The position numbers and the translations under genes are program-made. Under the pieces are notes generated by a model. That model saw only the letters and a program-made list of their open reading frames with translations, was not told the origin of the DNA and did no database searches. Below, in pieces: positions 1-7,830 of a stretch of DNA of 43,352 nt (its first letter is position 1; every line of letters starts with the position of its first letter). The stretch comes from Deltaproteobacteria bacterium (lineage in GTDB: Bacteria; Desulfobacterota; GWC2-55-46; DRQE01): assembly GCA_016219105.1 (NCBI GenBank), contig JACRCI010000041.1, positions 1 to 43,352 of the forward strand. The letters run 5' to 3'.

Positions 1-138
1 CTCTGATTAATTCTCTTTTTGTCATTGCGAGCCGCGTTTTTGCGGCGAAGCAATCTCGTAACTCACTGATTTGCCTATAGGACGAGATTGCTTCGCTACG
101 CTCGCAATGACGGGACTGGGAATTAATCAGACCTTCCC
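1..138 (+). mobile_element. MITE-like 128-bp inverted-repeat element, copy 1
   Basis: The core at 3-130 begins CTGATTAATTC and ends GAATTAATCAG. Inside it nest two further inverted arms (GTCATTGCGAGC with GCTCGCAATGAC, and GCGAAGCAATCTCGT with its complement) around a central loop near 60-80. It is identical by eye to the copies at 18319-18446 and 43225-43352. A TA dinucleotide follows the right end (TTCCC then TA). It has no coding capacity, so movement would need a transposase from elsewhere. The window starts two bases before the core, so the left flank is missing. Confidence 0.85.
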
Positions 139-327
139 TAACAAGACATTATAAACGCAATTGTCAATAAGAGGGCAGGATTTGCCTGCCTATAGGAATA
201 TTCCGTCTCCCTTACGCCATCCACAGGTCATGATACCCGCAAAGACCGGGCGCGAACCTTAAGCCTAACCTCTTGATTTACAAGCCTTTCAAGGCAATCG
301 GCGCTTTATGTCGCCCATGACCACGGG
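139..327. other. Non-coding region upstream of the flgF promoter
   Basis: No convincing gene is visible. There is one small hairpin (GGCAGG at 174-179 paired with CCTGCC at 185-190). I see nothing else recognisable before the sigma-54 promoter at 328-345. Activator binding sites for the sigma-54 promoter would be expected 80-200 bases upstream of it, but I cannot identify one. Confidence 0.5.
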
Positions 328-345
328 TTGGCACGTCCGTTGCAT
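328..345 (+). promoter_or_regulatory. Sigma-54 (RpoN) promoter of the flgF operon
   Basis: The sequence TTGGCACG at 328-335 followed by TTGCAT at 340-345 matches the sigma-54 consensus, with exactly ten bases between the invariant GG (330-331) and GC (342-343). Transcription would start near 355, leaving a leader of about 14 bases that already contains the AGGAGG ribosome binding site (357-362) of flgF. Rod, ring and hook genes are sigma-54 dependent in many polar flagellates. Confidence 0.85.
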
Positions 346-368
346 TATATTATGGCAGGAGGTTTACC

Positions 369-1115
369 ATGGACCGTGGCGTATACGTGGCAATCACAGG
401 AGGGATAGGACAGGACAGGCTTATGGAGGCCATAACCGGCAACCTTGCAGGAAGCAATGTGGTCGGTTTCAAGAGGGACGTGCCGGTCTTCAGCGTCTAT
501 GACGCTCCGCTTGCTCCCCCTGTCGCAGGCGGCATGACCGAAAAGGTGTTCGCGAACGCAACGGATATATTTACGGATTTCTCCCAGGGTATGATGAAAA
601 GCACCGGCAACCCTCTTGATGTGGCCATATCAGGGGACGGGTTCTTTGTGGTCCAGACCCCTGACAACAACAGTATGTATACCCGGAAAGGGGATTTTAC
701 GCTGGACAGCGAAGGCCGCCTTACGACCAAAGGCGGATATGCGGTTGAAGGCGAGGGGGGTGTCATACAATTGACGCCGGATGAGGCTTCCCTTTCAAAG
801 ATTTCCATTGAGAAGGACGGCACTTTAAGCCTGAACGGAACAATAGTGGATAAGATCAGGGTGGTAACATTCCCGGACCCAAACGTATTGCGCAAGGCCG
901 GGAGTGGACTTTTCGCGGCCGCCGGGGGCGCGGCCGGGGTTCCGGCGGAAGGTGAGGCGGCCGTCATGCAGGGGCATCTCGAGATGGCGAACGTGAACGC
1001 AGTCGGCGAGATGGTCTCCATGATGACCGCGATGAGGGCCTACGAATCCGGCATGAAGCTCATACAGGGTTTTGACACCATAACGGACACGGCGATAAAG
1101 CTCGCCAGCGCTTAG
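369..1115 (+). CDS. flgF: Flagellar basal-body rod protein FlgF
   Basis: FlgF is a proximal rod protein of the flagellar basal body, exported by the flagellar type III system and located in the periplasmic rod. The 248-aa product shows the rod/hook family plan. An N-terminal helical region carries the NLAGSNVVGFK version of the usual NLANxxTxGFK motif. A central beta region contains DVAISGDGFFVV and YTRKGDFTLDSEGRL. The C-terminal helix contains NVNAVGEMVSMMTAMRAYE. AGGAGG lies six bases before ATG 369. It is the first gene of the flgFGAHIJ run, directly under a sigma-54 promoter. flgG follows after a 160-base repeat-filled gap. The N-terminus (MDRGVYVAITGG) is slightly divergent but the length is normal. 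FlgF rather than FlgG is chosen by position and by the separate, more typical FlgG downstream. Confidence 0.9.
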   Translation: MDRGVYVAITGGIGQDRLMEAITGNLAGSNVVGFKRDVPVFSVYDAPLAPPVAGGMTEKVFANATDIFTDFSQGMMKSTGNPLDVAISGDGFFVVQTPDNNSMYTRKGDFTLDSEGRLTTKGGYAVEGEGGVIQLTPDEASLSKISIEKDGTLSLNGTIVDKIRVVTFPDPNVLRKAGSGLFAAAGGAAGVPAEGEAAVMQGHLEMANVNAVGEMVSMMTAMRAYESGMKLIQGFDTITDTAIKLASA

Positions 1116-1262
1116 CAGGCTGCTCAAAAAGTCTTATTCTGTCACCCCCGTATCAAGTGCGGGGCAGGCTAAATATGAGATGCTGAAATAAATTCAGCAT
1201 GACAGAGTCTGGTTGACGGAGCATTTTCCATACGTGTCACCCTGAACTTGTTTCAGGATCTA
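1116..1262. repeat. Composite hairpin repeat B between flgF and flgG
   Basis: The gap consists of repeat modules. It opens with GCAGGCTGCTC, then has a GTCACCC unit, then a dyad reading GATGCTGAA-ATAAA-TTCAGCAT, a spacer containing GTCTGGTTGACGGAGCA, and a CCTGAA-CTTGT-TTCAGG dyad. The same roughly 95-base composite recurs inverted at 18220-18310, 18455-18545 and 20195-20290. It stops just before the flgG ribosome binding site, so it could weaken or process the flgF-flgG transcript. Confidence 0.75.
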
Positions 1263-1275
1263 AAAAGGAGGACGC

Positions 1276-2064
1276 ATGTTAAGATCGCTATGGATAGCGG
1301 CAACCGGCATGGAGGCCCAGCAACTCCACATTGACACCATATCCAACAACCTCGCCAACGTAAATACCGCGGGCTTTAAAAAGAGCCGCGCCGATTTCGA
1401 AGACCTCATGTATCAGACCGCGAAGATGCCCGGTGCGACCTCTTCTCCGACGACGCAGGTCCCGACCGGCATACAGATAGGGCAGGGGGTGAGGCCCGTG
1501 GCCACCCAGAGGATTTTTACGCCCGGCAACCTCCAGCAGACCGGAAACTCGCTGGACCTCGCGATAGAGGGCGACGGGTTCTTCCAGATTACCACTCCGG
1601 AGGGCAATATCGCCTATACCAGGGACGGCACGTTCAAGCTCAACAGCGACGGCAACATGGTGACCTCGGACGGTTATCAGCTCGAACCGGCCATATCCAT
1701 CCCCTCGGACGCCGTGGCGGTATACGTGAGCGCGGACGGGATAGTGTCGGTAAAGAGGGCGGGCTCGCCCACCCCCCAGCAGGCGGGCAACGTAGAGCTC
1801 GCCAGGTTCGTAAACCCGGCCGGCCTTCAGGCCATCGGCAAAAACCTCTACCTCCAGACCGCGTCCTGCGGGGACCCGACAACGGGCGTGCCCGGGGCCC
1901 AGGGCATCGGCACCCTCGCGCAGAGTTTCCTCGAGATGAGCAACGTCAGCGTCGTAGAGGAGATGGTCAACATGATAGTGGCCCAGAGGGCTTACGAGAT
2001 AAACTCCAAGTCAATACAGGCCGCGGACGAGATGCTCCAGATGGCCAATAATTTAAGGAGATAG
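1276..2064 (+). CDS. flgG: Flagellar distal rod protein FlgG
   Basis: FlgG builds the distal rod, the drive shaft passing through the P and L rings. The 262-aa product is close to the usual FlgG length. It begins [20 protein letters not shown] and has the family signature [15 protein letters not shown] near residues 25-39. The central region carries [13 protein letters not shown] and [16 protein letters not shown]. The C-terminal helix includes [27 protein letters not shown], which packs against the N-terminal helix. AGGAGG at 1266-1271 is four bases before ATG 1276, immediately after repeat B. flgA starts four bases after the stop, and the flgA ribosome binding site lies in the last flgG codons, so the two are translationally coupled. 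Confidence 0.97.
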   Translation: MLRSLWIAATGMEAQQLHIDTISNNLANVNTAGFKKSRADFEDLMYQTAKMPGATSSPTTQVPTGIQIGQGVRPVATQRIFTPGNLQQTGNSLDLAIEGDGFFQITTPEGNIAYTRDGTFKLNSDGNMVTSDGYQLEPAISIPSDAVAVYVSADGIVSVKRAGSPTPQQAGNVELARFVNPAGLQAIGKNLYLQTASCGDPTTGVPGAQGIGTLAQSFLEMSNVSVVEEMVNMIVAQRAYEINSKSIQAADEMLQMANNLRR

Positions 2065-2068
2065 GCGC

Positions 2069-2575
2069 ATGAGGGCCGGGAAAAAGGCGGTATCATGGGG
2101 TGGGGGCGTCGTCGCCAGGGCGGCGGTTTTTTCAGCAACGGTTGCGTGTCTCATGTTTTTCGCCGTTTCCCTTTGCGCGGCTTTTGAGGCCGCCGGGGGT
2201 TTCCCTGTCGTCGTTGCGACGAGGCCCCTCTCGATAAACCACATTGTGAGCGCTGAGGACGTGAGGATGTCGGAGCGGGCATCGAGGGATTTGCGGGACG
2301 CCTCATATCTGAACGAAGTCATAGGGAAAAGGCTCATAAGGCCGATAGGCGCGGACGTCGCCGTAAAGAAGGATTATTTGCGGGCCGACAGGGCCGTGAA
2401 AAGGGGAGACGCGGTCGTCCTGGTCGCGGAAAAAGGGAACCTGAAGGCGTTTGCGAAGGCGGTGGCAAGGGAGGACGGCGCAATGGGCGACGTCCTGCGG
2501 GTCGAGAACGCCTCCTCCGGCAGGATAATAAGCGGGAGGCTGATTGAGCCGGGCGTTGTGGCCGTGGATTTTTAG
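2069..2575 (+). CDS. flgA: FlgA-like P-ring assembly chaperone, short form
   Basis: FlgA is a periplasmic chaperone that helps FlgI assemble into the P ring. The 168-aa product has an N-terminal hydrophobic segment (about residues 18-38, ending LCAAFEA) that looks like a signal peptide. A SAF-type domain follows (PVVVATRPLSINHIVSAEDV, then VIGKRLIRPIGADVAVKKDYL), with the C-terminal beta strands VLVAEKGNLKAFAKAVA and VLRVENASSGRIISGRL seen in FlgA. It is shorter than typical FlgA (about 220 aa); the N-terminal domain ahead of SAF seems absent, as in several non-enteric bacteria. Position between flgG and flgHI supports the call. A GGAGA motif at the flgG end serves as ribosome binding site. 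Confidence 0.85.
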   Translation: MRAGKKAVSWGGGVVARAAVFSATVACLMFFAVSLCAAFEAAGGFPVVVATRPLSINHIVSAEDVRMSERASRDLRDASYLNEVIGKRLIRPIGADVAVKKDYLRADRAVKRGDAVVLVAEKGNLKAFAKAVAREDGAMGDVLRVENASSGRIISGRLIEPGVVAVDF

Positions 2576-2640
2576 AGGGTGGCTCAAATAACCCTGAAAC
2601 AAGTTCAGGGCATGATTCAGCATGACACTTAAGCGGACAC
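2576..2640. repeat. Short hairpin repeat between flgA and flgH
   Basis: An 8-base-arm dyad CCCTGAAA-CAAG-TTCAGGG (about 2592-2610) is followed by a CATGATTCAGCATGACA piece. Both are fragments of the composite repeat B found elsewhere in the window. An in-frame ATG inside the repeat (2622) could add seven residues to FlgH, but no ribosome binding site supports it. Confidence 0.65.
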
Positions 2641-2642
2641 TA

Positions 2643-3344
2643 ATGAAGGATACGAGGTTTTTCCGGAGATTTTCTGGTTTCGCGTGTTTACTGATATCCC
2701 TCGCGGGATGCGGCGGCGCGCATGAGATGACGCACGCAGACCAGTTCCCGGCGCGGCCAGTCCCGGCCGCGGCCTCCGGCTCGCTCTGGAGCGGAGAAAA
2801 CACGAAGAACAGGTTTTTCGCGGACTTCAGGGCAAGGGACGTGGGCGACATCATAACGGTTACGATCGTGGAAAAGACCGAGGCGAAGAAAGAGGCCACC
2901 ACGGCCACCGGCAGGGACTCGATCGAGGACGCCTCGGTCACGGATATGTTCGGCATGCCGCTCGATTTCGGGATGAAGAACTTCGCCAAACTCGGGAACC
3001 CCTTCAGCCCGACCGTTAAGGGAGGGCACAGCAACAGTTTCGACGGCTCCGGCTCGACCGAGAGAAAGGGCGAGATAACCGCGAACATAACGGTAAGGGT
3101 AAGAGAGGTCCTTCCCAACGGCAACCTCTTCGTGGAGGGGAAAAAGGAGACCACGGTCAACAGGGAGAAACAGTATATAATCCTTTCCGGCATAGTGAGG
3201 ACCGAGGACATATCCCGGGCCAACACGATACCGTCCGATTCGATAGCGGACCTGAGGATAGAGCTTTCAGGCTACGGGGTCCTGAGCGATAAACAGGGTC
3301 CGGGCTGGCTTACCAGGGTGCTTGATAAGGCATGGCCGTTTTAA
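2643..3344 (+). CDS. flgH: Flagellar L-ring lipoprotein FlgH
   Basis: FlgH forms the L ring in the outer membrane around the rod. From ATG 2643 the product is 233 aa. It has a basic N-terminus, a hydrophobic stretch and a lipobox LISLAGC near residues 18-24, so it is a lipoprotein. FlgH signatures follow: SLW near residue 48, FADFRARDVGDIITVTIVEKTEA, then GEITANITVRVREVLPNGNLFVEGKK and the closing RTEDISRANTIPSDSIADLRIELSGYG block. The in-frame ATG at 2622 lies inside a palindromic repeat and would put seven extra residues before an already normal signal peptide, so I prefer 2643. Neither start has a strong ribosome binding site. Confidence 0.95.
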   Translation: MKDTRFFRRFSGFACLLISLAGCGGAHEMTHADQFPARPVPAAASGSLWSGENTKNRFFADFRARDVGDIITVTIVEKTEAKKEATTATGRDSIEDASVTDMFGMPLDFGMKNFAKLGNPFSPTVKGGHSNSFDGSGSTERKGEITANITVRVREVLPNGNLFVEGKKETTVNREKQYIILSGIVRTEDISRANTIPSDSIADLRIELSGYGVLSDKQGPGWLTRVLDKAWPF

Positions 3345-3360
3345 ACCCGAAGGCAATGAC

Positions 3361-4476
3361 ATGAAGACCGTTATAAAGGCGTTTTTGGTTTTTTGCTTTT
3401 TAATCCTCGGCGCCTCGGAGGCCAGAAGCGCCCGTATCAAGGAGATAGCTAATTTCGAGGGGGTGAGGCAAAACCCGCTCATAGGCTACGGCCTCGTGGT
3501 CGGCCTTGAGGGCACCGGCGACAAGGGCGGCACTGAATTCACCATACAGAGCCTGGTCACCATGCTCAACAGGATGGGCATAAGGGTTGACGCGGACCAG
3601 GTCAAGGTCAAGAACGTGGCCGCCGTTATCGTGACCTCGGAGCTTTCTCCGTTTAAAAGGCCGGGGGCCAGGGTTGACGTAACGGTGTCGTCCATAGGGG
3701 ACGCGAAGAGTCTTCAGGGAGGTACCCTCCTTTTTACGCCTCTTAAGGGCGCGGACGGCGAAGTTTACGCCGTCGCGCAGGGGCCGGTGTCAATCGGCGG
3801 GTTTATGGGGGGAGGGGAAGGGGCGACGGTGCAGAAAAACTACCTGACCGTCGGAAGGATCTCCGGCGGCGGGTTCGTGGAAAAAGAGATACCCTTTCAG
3901 TTCGGGGATACCGTCTCTTTGGTACTGAGGCAGCCGGATTTCACCACGGTGGACAAGATTACCCGCAGGATAAACGAGGCCCTGGGCGCTGGCGTTGCCG
4001 AGGCCGTGGACTCAACGAGGATAAAAATCAATACCGGCCGTCCCGCCGGGGAGGCCGGCGGGACGGCCGGGGGCAGGCTCGTCGAGTTACTCTCGAAGGT
4101 CGAGGGGCTTGACGTGGCGGTTGACGGCGTTTCAAGGGTGGTGGTTAACGAGAGGACCGGCACCATCGTCATGGGCGCAAACGTAAGGATTTCCACTGTC
4201 GCCGTATCCCACGGCAACTTGAGCATCGAGGTTAAGACGAGATACCGCATCTCTCAGCCCCCTCCGTTCTCGTCCGGCTCAACCGTTGTAAGGCCGGAGG
4301 AAGAGGTAAGGGTCGAGGAGCAGAAGGCCCGGCTGTTGACAATGGAAGAGGGGGCGAGCATCGCGGAGGTGGTCAATACCCTCAATGCCCTCGGCGTCAC
4401 GCCCAGGGACCTTATAGCGATACTGCAGGCCATAAAGGCGGCGGGCGCGCTGCAGGCGGAACTTGAGATTATTTAG
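3361..4476 (+). CDS. flgI: Flagellar P-ring protein FlgI
   Basis: FlgI forms the periplasmic P ring that acts as a bushing for the rod. From ATG 3361 it is 371 aa, the normal family length, with a cleavable signal peptide (MKTVIKAFLVFCFLILGASE then ARS-A). The mature start RIKEIANFEGVRQNPLIGYGLVVGLEGTGDK is the classic FlgI opening. FTIQSLVTMLNRMGI, VTVSSIGDAKSLQGGTLLFTPL and VVVNERTGTIVMGANVRIS follow in order. The C-terminal VVNTLNALGVTPRDLIAILQAIKAAGALQAELEII block is also typical. GAAGG (3349-3353) is seven bases upstream. An upstream in-frame ATG at 3322 overlaps flgH and would bury the signal peptide, so it is rejected. Confidence 0.97.
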   Translation: MKTVIKAFLVFCFLILGASEARSARIKEIANFEGVRQNPLIGYGLVVGLEGTGDKGGTEFTIQSLVTMLNRMGIRVDADQVKVKNVAAVIVTSELSPFKRPGARVDVTVSSIGDAKSLQGGTLLFTPLKGADGEVYAVAQGPVSIGGFMGGGEGATVQKNYLTVGRISGGGFVEKEIPFQFGDTVSLVLRQPDFTTVDKITRRINEALGAGVAEAVDSTRIKINTGRPAGEAGGTAGGRLVELLSKVEGLDVAVDGVSRVVVNERTGTIVMGANVRISTVAVSHGNLSIEVKTRYRISQPPPFSSGSTVVRPEEEVRVEEQKARLLTMEEGASIAEVVNTLNALGVTPRDLIAILQAIKAAGALQAELEII

Positions 4477-4484
4477 GGTCATGT

Positions 4485-5261
4485 ATGATAGACAGGGTTG
4501 ATCATTACAGGCATATTGATGCCGGGGTAACGGGGGAGGCCGCCGTGGCAAAGGACAGGAAAGACGCCTCTGAGGCGGCCTCGGAGTTCGAATCGCTTTT
4601 CATCTACTATATGCTCGAAACCATGAGAAATAGCGTAACAAAATCAGGGCTTTTCGGCAACGACAGGGGCGAGGAAGTCTACAGAGGGATGCTCGACGAG
4701 GAGCTTTCCAACTCAATTGCAAAGGCCGGCGGCATAGGTTTAAAGGAGATACTCCTGAGGGGGCTGGATGGTTATAATAAGGCCAAGGCCGTGGATACCT
4801 CCGAGGACGGCTCGATGGCCGTCAAGGACGGAGTGCCGGCCGTCGTGGACGGCTGGTTGGCCGGGAAGGAAACGAACTTCAGGTTGCCTCTTAAGGGCAA
4901 TATAAGTTCGGCGTACGGAATAAGGAAAGACCCGTTTACCGGGGAAGACCGTTTCCATCACGGCATTGACATACCGGCGCCAGAGGGCACGCCGATATAT
5001 CCCTCGATGGAAGGCACCGTCATATTCAGCGGGGAGAAGCCGGGCTACGGGAATATCGTTGAGATAAGGCACGATAACGGATATATCACGCGTTACGCCC
5101 ATAATCGGGAAAATATGGTTAAAGAGGGGCAAAGGGTTGCGACCTCCGACATGATAGCCACCGTGGGCAGCACAGGAAGGGCCACGGGAGCGCATCTGCA
5201 TCTGGAGGTGCGGGTGGAGGGTTTTGCCGTAAACCCTCTGGAGGTAATGCCTTTTGGTTAA
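4485..5261 (+). CDS. flgJ: FlgJ-like rod-binding protein fused to M23 (LytM) peptidase
   Basis: This protein should cap or bind the growing rod and cut peptidoglycan so the rod can pass. Residues 25-95 form the FlgJ rod-binding domain (SEFESLFIYYMLETMRNSV, GEEVYRGMLDEELSNSIAKAGGIGL). Residues 130-258 are an M23 metallopeptidase with both zinc motifs: H158-x3-D162 and H237-x-H239, plus H206 in RYAH. It therefore looks like a catalytically complete endopeptidase, replacing the glucosaminidase domain of enterobacterial FlgJ. The linker (residues 110-127, MAVKDG then PAVVDGWLAG) is encoded by a palindromic repeat shared with fliW and the secreted gene at 41265, so the element landed between two domains. 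No signal peptide is seen, consistent with export by the flagellar apparatus. Confidence 0.92.
   Translation: MIDRVDHYRHIDAGVTGEAAVAKDRKDASEAASEFESLFIYYMLETMRNSVTKSGLFGNDRGEEVYRGMLDEELSNSIAKAGGIGLKEILLRGLDGYNKAKAVDTSEDGSMAVKDGVPAVVDGWLAGKETNFRLPLKGNISSAYGIRKDPFTGEDRFHHGIDIPAPEGTPIYPSMEGTVIFSGEKPGYGNIVEIRHDNGYITRYAHNRENMVKEGQRVATSDMIATVGSTGRATGAHLHLEVRVEGFAVNPLEVMPFG
4817..4864 (+). repeat. In-frame palindromic element (PAVVDGWLA type) inside flgJ
   Basis: There are two units. The first is GGCCGTCAAGGACGGAGT at 4817-4834, identical to 32493-32510. The second is the palindrome GCCGTC-GTG-GACGGC at 4839-4853 followed by TGGTTGGCCGG. The 21 bases 4842-4862 recur inverted at 9135-9155 and 41610-41630. 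It is read in frame as MAVKDG-VPAVVDGWLAG and falls in the interdomain linker. Confidence 0.85.
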
Positions 5262-5285
5262 AGTTTTGGTATTATTGACCGATAT
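5259..5285 (+). promoter_or_regulatory. Sigma-28 (FliA) promoter for flgM-flgN-flgK-flgL-csrA-fliW
   Basis: TAAAGTTT at 5259-5266 and ACCGATAT at 5278-5285 match the flagellar sigma-28 consensus (TAAAGTTT-N11-GCCGATAA) with the canonical 15 bases between TAAA and the -10 box. The -35 box uses the flgJ stop codon. Transcription would begin near 5293, about 80 bases before flgM. An anti-sigma-28 gene under its own sigma factor fits normal feedback. Confidence 0.8.
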
Positions 5286-5371
5286 AAAAGTTAGAGTGAA
5301 CGTTATCTTGCCTCATACTGGATAATGGGGGGAGCGGTTCACCATACGCAATCTTGCGGAGGGGGTATTTA

Positions 5372-5671
5372 ATGAAGATCAACGACCAGAAAATCAATGT
5401 GGAATTGAATAATTACCTGAGGGGCCCCGGGGACAAGGGCGCTCAGCATCAGGTAAAAGACCAGGCCGCCTCCTCGGGGGATAAGGTCGAGATATCGCAG
5501 AGGTCTAAAGAAGTCCAGAAGGCGCGGGACGTGGTGGACGGCGTCCCGGACGTAAGGGACGCGAGGGTAGATGAGCTTAAAAAATCCATCAATGACGGGA
5601 CATATAACGCAAGCGGCGAGGCCGTGGCCGCTGGCATCATAAAGAAATCCCTGATAGACGGCATCCTGTAG
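5372..5671 (+). CDS. flgM: Anti-sigma-28 factor FlgM
   Basis: FlgM binds sigma-28 (FliA) and holds back late flagellar genes until the hook is finished, when it is exported. The 99-aa product has the usual small size and disordered N-terminal half, then the family motif DKVEISQRSKEVQKARD (around residues 37-53). The C-terminal sigma-binding helices follow (RDARVDELKKSINDGTYNASGEAVAAGIIKKSLIDGIL). GGAGGGGG at 5358-5365 sits six bases before ATG 5372; a TTG further upstream is ignored. It leads the sigma-28 operon and is followed by flgN, the usual partner order. Confidence 0.92.
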   Translation: MKINDQKINVELNNYLRGPGDKGAQHQVKDQAASSGDKVEISQRSKEVQKARDVVDGVPDVRDARVDELKKSINDGTYNASGEAVAAGIIKKSLIDGIL

Positions 5672-5687
5672 GATAACATACCGTAAC

Positions 5688-6167
5688 ATGCCGCATAAAC
5701 TCGTAAACATACTTGAGCAGGAGATGGTTCTGTACATTGAACTCATCTCCTTGCTTCAGGAGGAAAAAAGGCTCCTTTCTAAAAGGGCAACGGATGAACT
5801 CCATCAGCTTGCCGCGAGGATAGAAGGAGTTGCATTCAAGATAAAGGGTATGGACGGGGCGCGCAGCCGCGTCGCCGGGGAGCTTGCGGCCCGATACGGG
5901 TTGGCCGGTTCTTTGCCGGCAAGCCTCTCCCTTTCCATGGTAATAGGGAGGGTTGAGGAGCCGTGGAAAGGGCGGCTTAACGAACTCAGGTCGAGGCTTC
6001 TCTCCCTCGTCGGGGCCATAAGAGAACTGAACCGCGAAAACTCCATCGTCATAGGCAGGGGGATGGAGAACATAAAGACTGCCTTCCTTTTTCTCAAGGA
6101 ACTATCCACATTCGAGACATATCAGCCGTCTGGAATGGCATCTCGTTCACTGTCTAAAGGGGTGTAG
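5688..6167 (+). CDS. flgN: FlgN-like export chaperone
   Basis: FlgN is a cytoplasmic chaperone for the hook-filament junction proteins FlgK and FlgL. The 159-aa product is predicted to be almost entirely helical, with a long N-terminal helix pair (ILEQEMVLYIELISLLQEEKR, then LSKRATDELHQLAARIEGV) as in FlgN. The C-terminal helix contains LRSRLLSLVGAIRELNRENSIVIGRG, typical of the family. The call rests on this pattern, the length and the position directly before flgK, three bases away. No strong ribosome binding site precedes ATG 5688. Primary-sequence identity in this family is always low. Confidence 0.85.
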   Translation: MPHKLVNILEQEMVLYIELISLLQEEKRLLSKRATDELHQLAARIEGVAFKIKGMDGARSRVAGELAARYGLAGSLPASLSLSMVIGRVEEPWKGRLNELRSRLLSLVGAIRELNRENSIVIGRGMENIKTAFLFLKELSTFETYQPSGMASRSLSKGV

Positions 6168-6170
6168 CCA

Positions 6171-7826
6171 ATGGGACTTTCAGGCGTCCTGGACATAGCC
6201 AAGAGCGCCCTTCTGGCGTCACAGAGCGCGTTGCAGACGACATCCCACAACATAGCCAACGTCAATACGCCGGGGTTTGTCAGGCAGAGGGTCAACCTCG
6301 CCTCCGGCGAGCCGACGTCCATAGGCGGCCTTTACGTCGGCACCGGCGTGACGGTAACGGGCGTGGAGAGGGTCTACGACAGGTTCCTGGGCCTGCAGAT
6401 ATTCGACGCGGCCGAATCCCAGGGCAGGTACGACGGCAGACGCGACGCTCTGGCGAGGCTCGAGGGCATATTCAACGACTTCAAGGGCGCGGGCCTCGGC
6501 GACGTCCTGGACGGCTTCTTCGCGGCCCTCGGAGACGTCGCCAACGACCCCTCGAGCTACCCGGCGCGGACGGTGTTGATGGGCAAGGCTGAGACGCTTG
6601 GGAGCCGGCTCAATTCACTCGCTTCAAGGGTACAGCAGGAAATATCCAACGTCGAATCCCAGATAAGCGGGACGGTCAAGGAGATAACGAGCCTCGCCTC
6701 GCGCGTCGCGGAATTTAACGCGAGGATACGGGAGATCGAGTCCGGCGGCGCGGAGGCGAACGACCTGAGGGACCAGAGGGATTCGCTCGTGAAAAGCATA
6801 GCCGAAAAGATTGACATAACGGTCCTGGACGGCGAAGGTGGCCAGGTGAATATCCTCGTTGCCGGCGGCAATTCCCTCGTTGCCGGCAAATCCGCTTCCA
6901 CCCTGAGCGCGGTCCAGAACCCTGAGAATAACGGCTATTACGACATCATGCTCGGGACCGCCAACTTAACCGGCGCCGTTTCTTCCGGCAGGCTCAAGGG
7001 ACTGATAGAGGCGAGGGACGGGGACTTCAGGGACGCCGCGGAGCGTCTCGATACCCTCGCGGCCTCGATAACCAGGGAATTCAACGTGATACACAGGGCC
7101 GGCTACGGTCTTGACGGCTCGACCGGGCTTGATTTTTTCAACGCGTTGACCCCGCTTACCCGGGCCGAAAGCGCCAATACCGGAGGGGCCGGGGTAACGG
7201 CTAACAGCGTAATAAACCTTTCGGCGTTGACCCTGAGCGATTACGAGATACGGTTTTCGAGCTCAACCGAGTTCAGCGTGATTGATACGACGACGAACGC
7301 GGTTGTATCAACCGGCAACGCGTATACAAGCGGGGGCAACATAGACTTTGATGGCATAAGGGTGGTCATAAGCGACGTTACAAGCGCCCCGGCCTCCGGG
7401 GACGTCTTCAGTGTCAGCGTAACATCGGGCGCGGCCTCGGACTTCGCTGTGGCGCTTGCGGGCGCGGACGCGGACAAGTTCGCGGCGGCGAAGAACCCCC
7501 TGGCCCTTCCGGGCGATAATTCAAACGCGCTTGACATGGTGGATCTAAAAGACGCCGGGGTCCTCTCCAACGGCAACGCCACGTTCAACGGCTACTATAC
7601 GGGCATCGTCTCGGACATAGGGGTCGCCTCAGGCGAGGCCTCTGCCATGAGCTCGGCCGAGGCGTCCGTTGTAAAGGAACTGGAGGCGTACAGGGAGTCG
7701 GTATCCGGGGTGTCCATGGACGAGGAGGCGGCGAACCTCATCAAATATCAACATGCCTATCAGGCCGCGGCGAGGGTCATAACGGTGGTGGACACCATGC
7801 TCGACGCCCTTTTGAACATGAGGTGA
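6171..7826 (+). CDS. flgK: Flagellar hook-associated protein 1 FlgK
   Basis: FlgK forms the first hook-filament junction ring and is exported with FlgN. The 551-aa product starts MGLSGVLDIAKSALLASQSA and has the rod/hook signature HNIANVNTPGFVRQRVN (about residues 27-43). A long coiled region follows with GFFAALGDVANDPSS, AETLGSRLNSLASRVQQEI and LRDQRDSLVKSIAEKIDI, all FlgK landmarks. The centre (about 330-430) is Thr/Ser/Gly rich and probably surface exposed. The C-terminus carries YRESVSGVSMDEEAANLIKYQHAYQAAARVITVVD, the FlgK-specific ending. GGGGTG just upstream serves as ribosome binding site. flgL starts five bases after the stop. Confidence 0.97.
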   Translation: MGLSGVLDIAKSALLASQSALQTTSHNIANVNTPGFVRQRVNLASGEPTSIGGLYVGTGVTVTGVERVYDRFLGLQIFDAAESQGRYDGRRDALARLEGIFNDFKGAGLGDVLDGFFAALGDVANDPSSYPARTVLMGKAETLGSRLNSLASRVQQEISNVESQISGTVKEITSLASRVAEFNARIREIESGGAEANDLRDQRDSLVKSIAEKIDITVLDGEGGQVNILVAGGNSLVAGKSASTLSAVQNPENNGYYDIMLGTANLTGAVSSGRLKGLIEARDGDFRDAAERLDTLAASITREFNVIHRAGYGLDGSTGLDFFNALTPLTRAESANTGGAGVTANSVINLSALTLSDYEIRFSSSTEFSVIDTTTNAVVSTGNAYTSGGNIDFDGIRVVISDVTSAPASGDVFSVSVTSGAASDFAVALAGADADKFAAAKNPLALPGDNSNALDMVDLKDAGVLSNGNATFNGYYTGIVSDIGVASGEASAMSSAEASVVKELEAYRESVSGVSMDEEAANLIKYQHAYQAAARVITVVDTMLDALLNMR

Positions 7827-7830
7827 CGAT

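Noticed and set aside
308-502. 64-residue frame overlapping the flgF start
   Set aside because: It spans the sigma-54 promoter, lacks a ribosome binding site and shares sequence with flgF in another frame.
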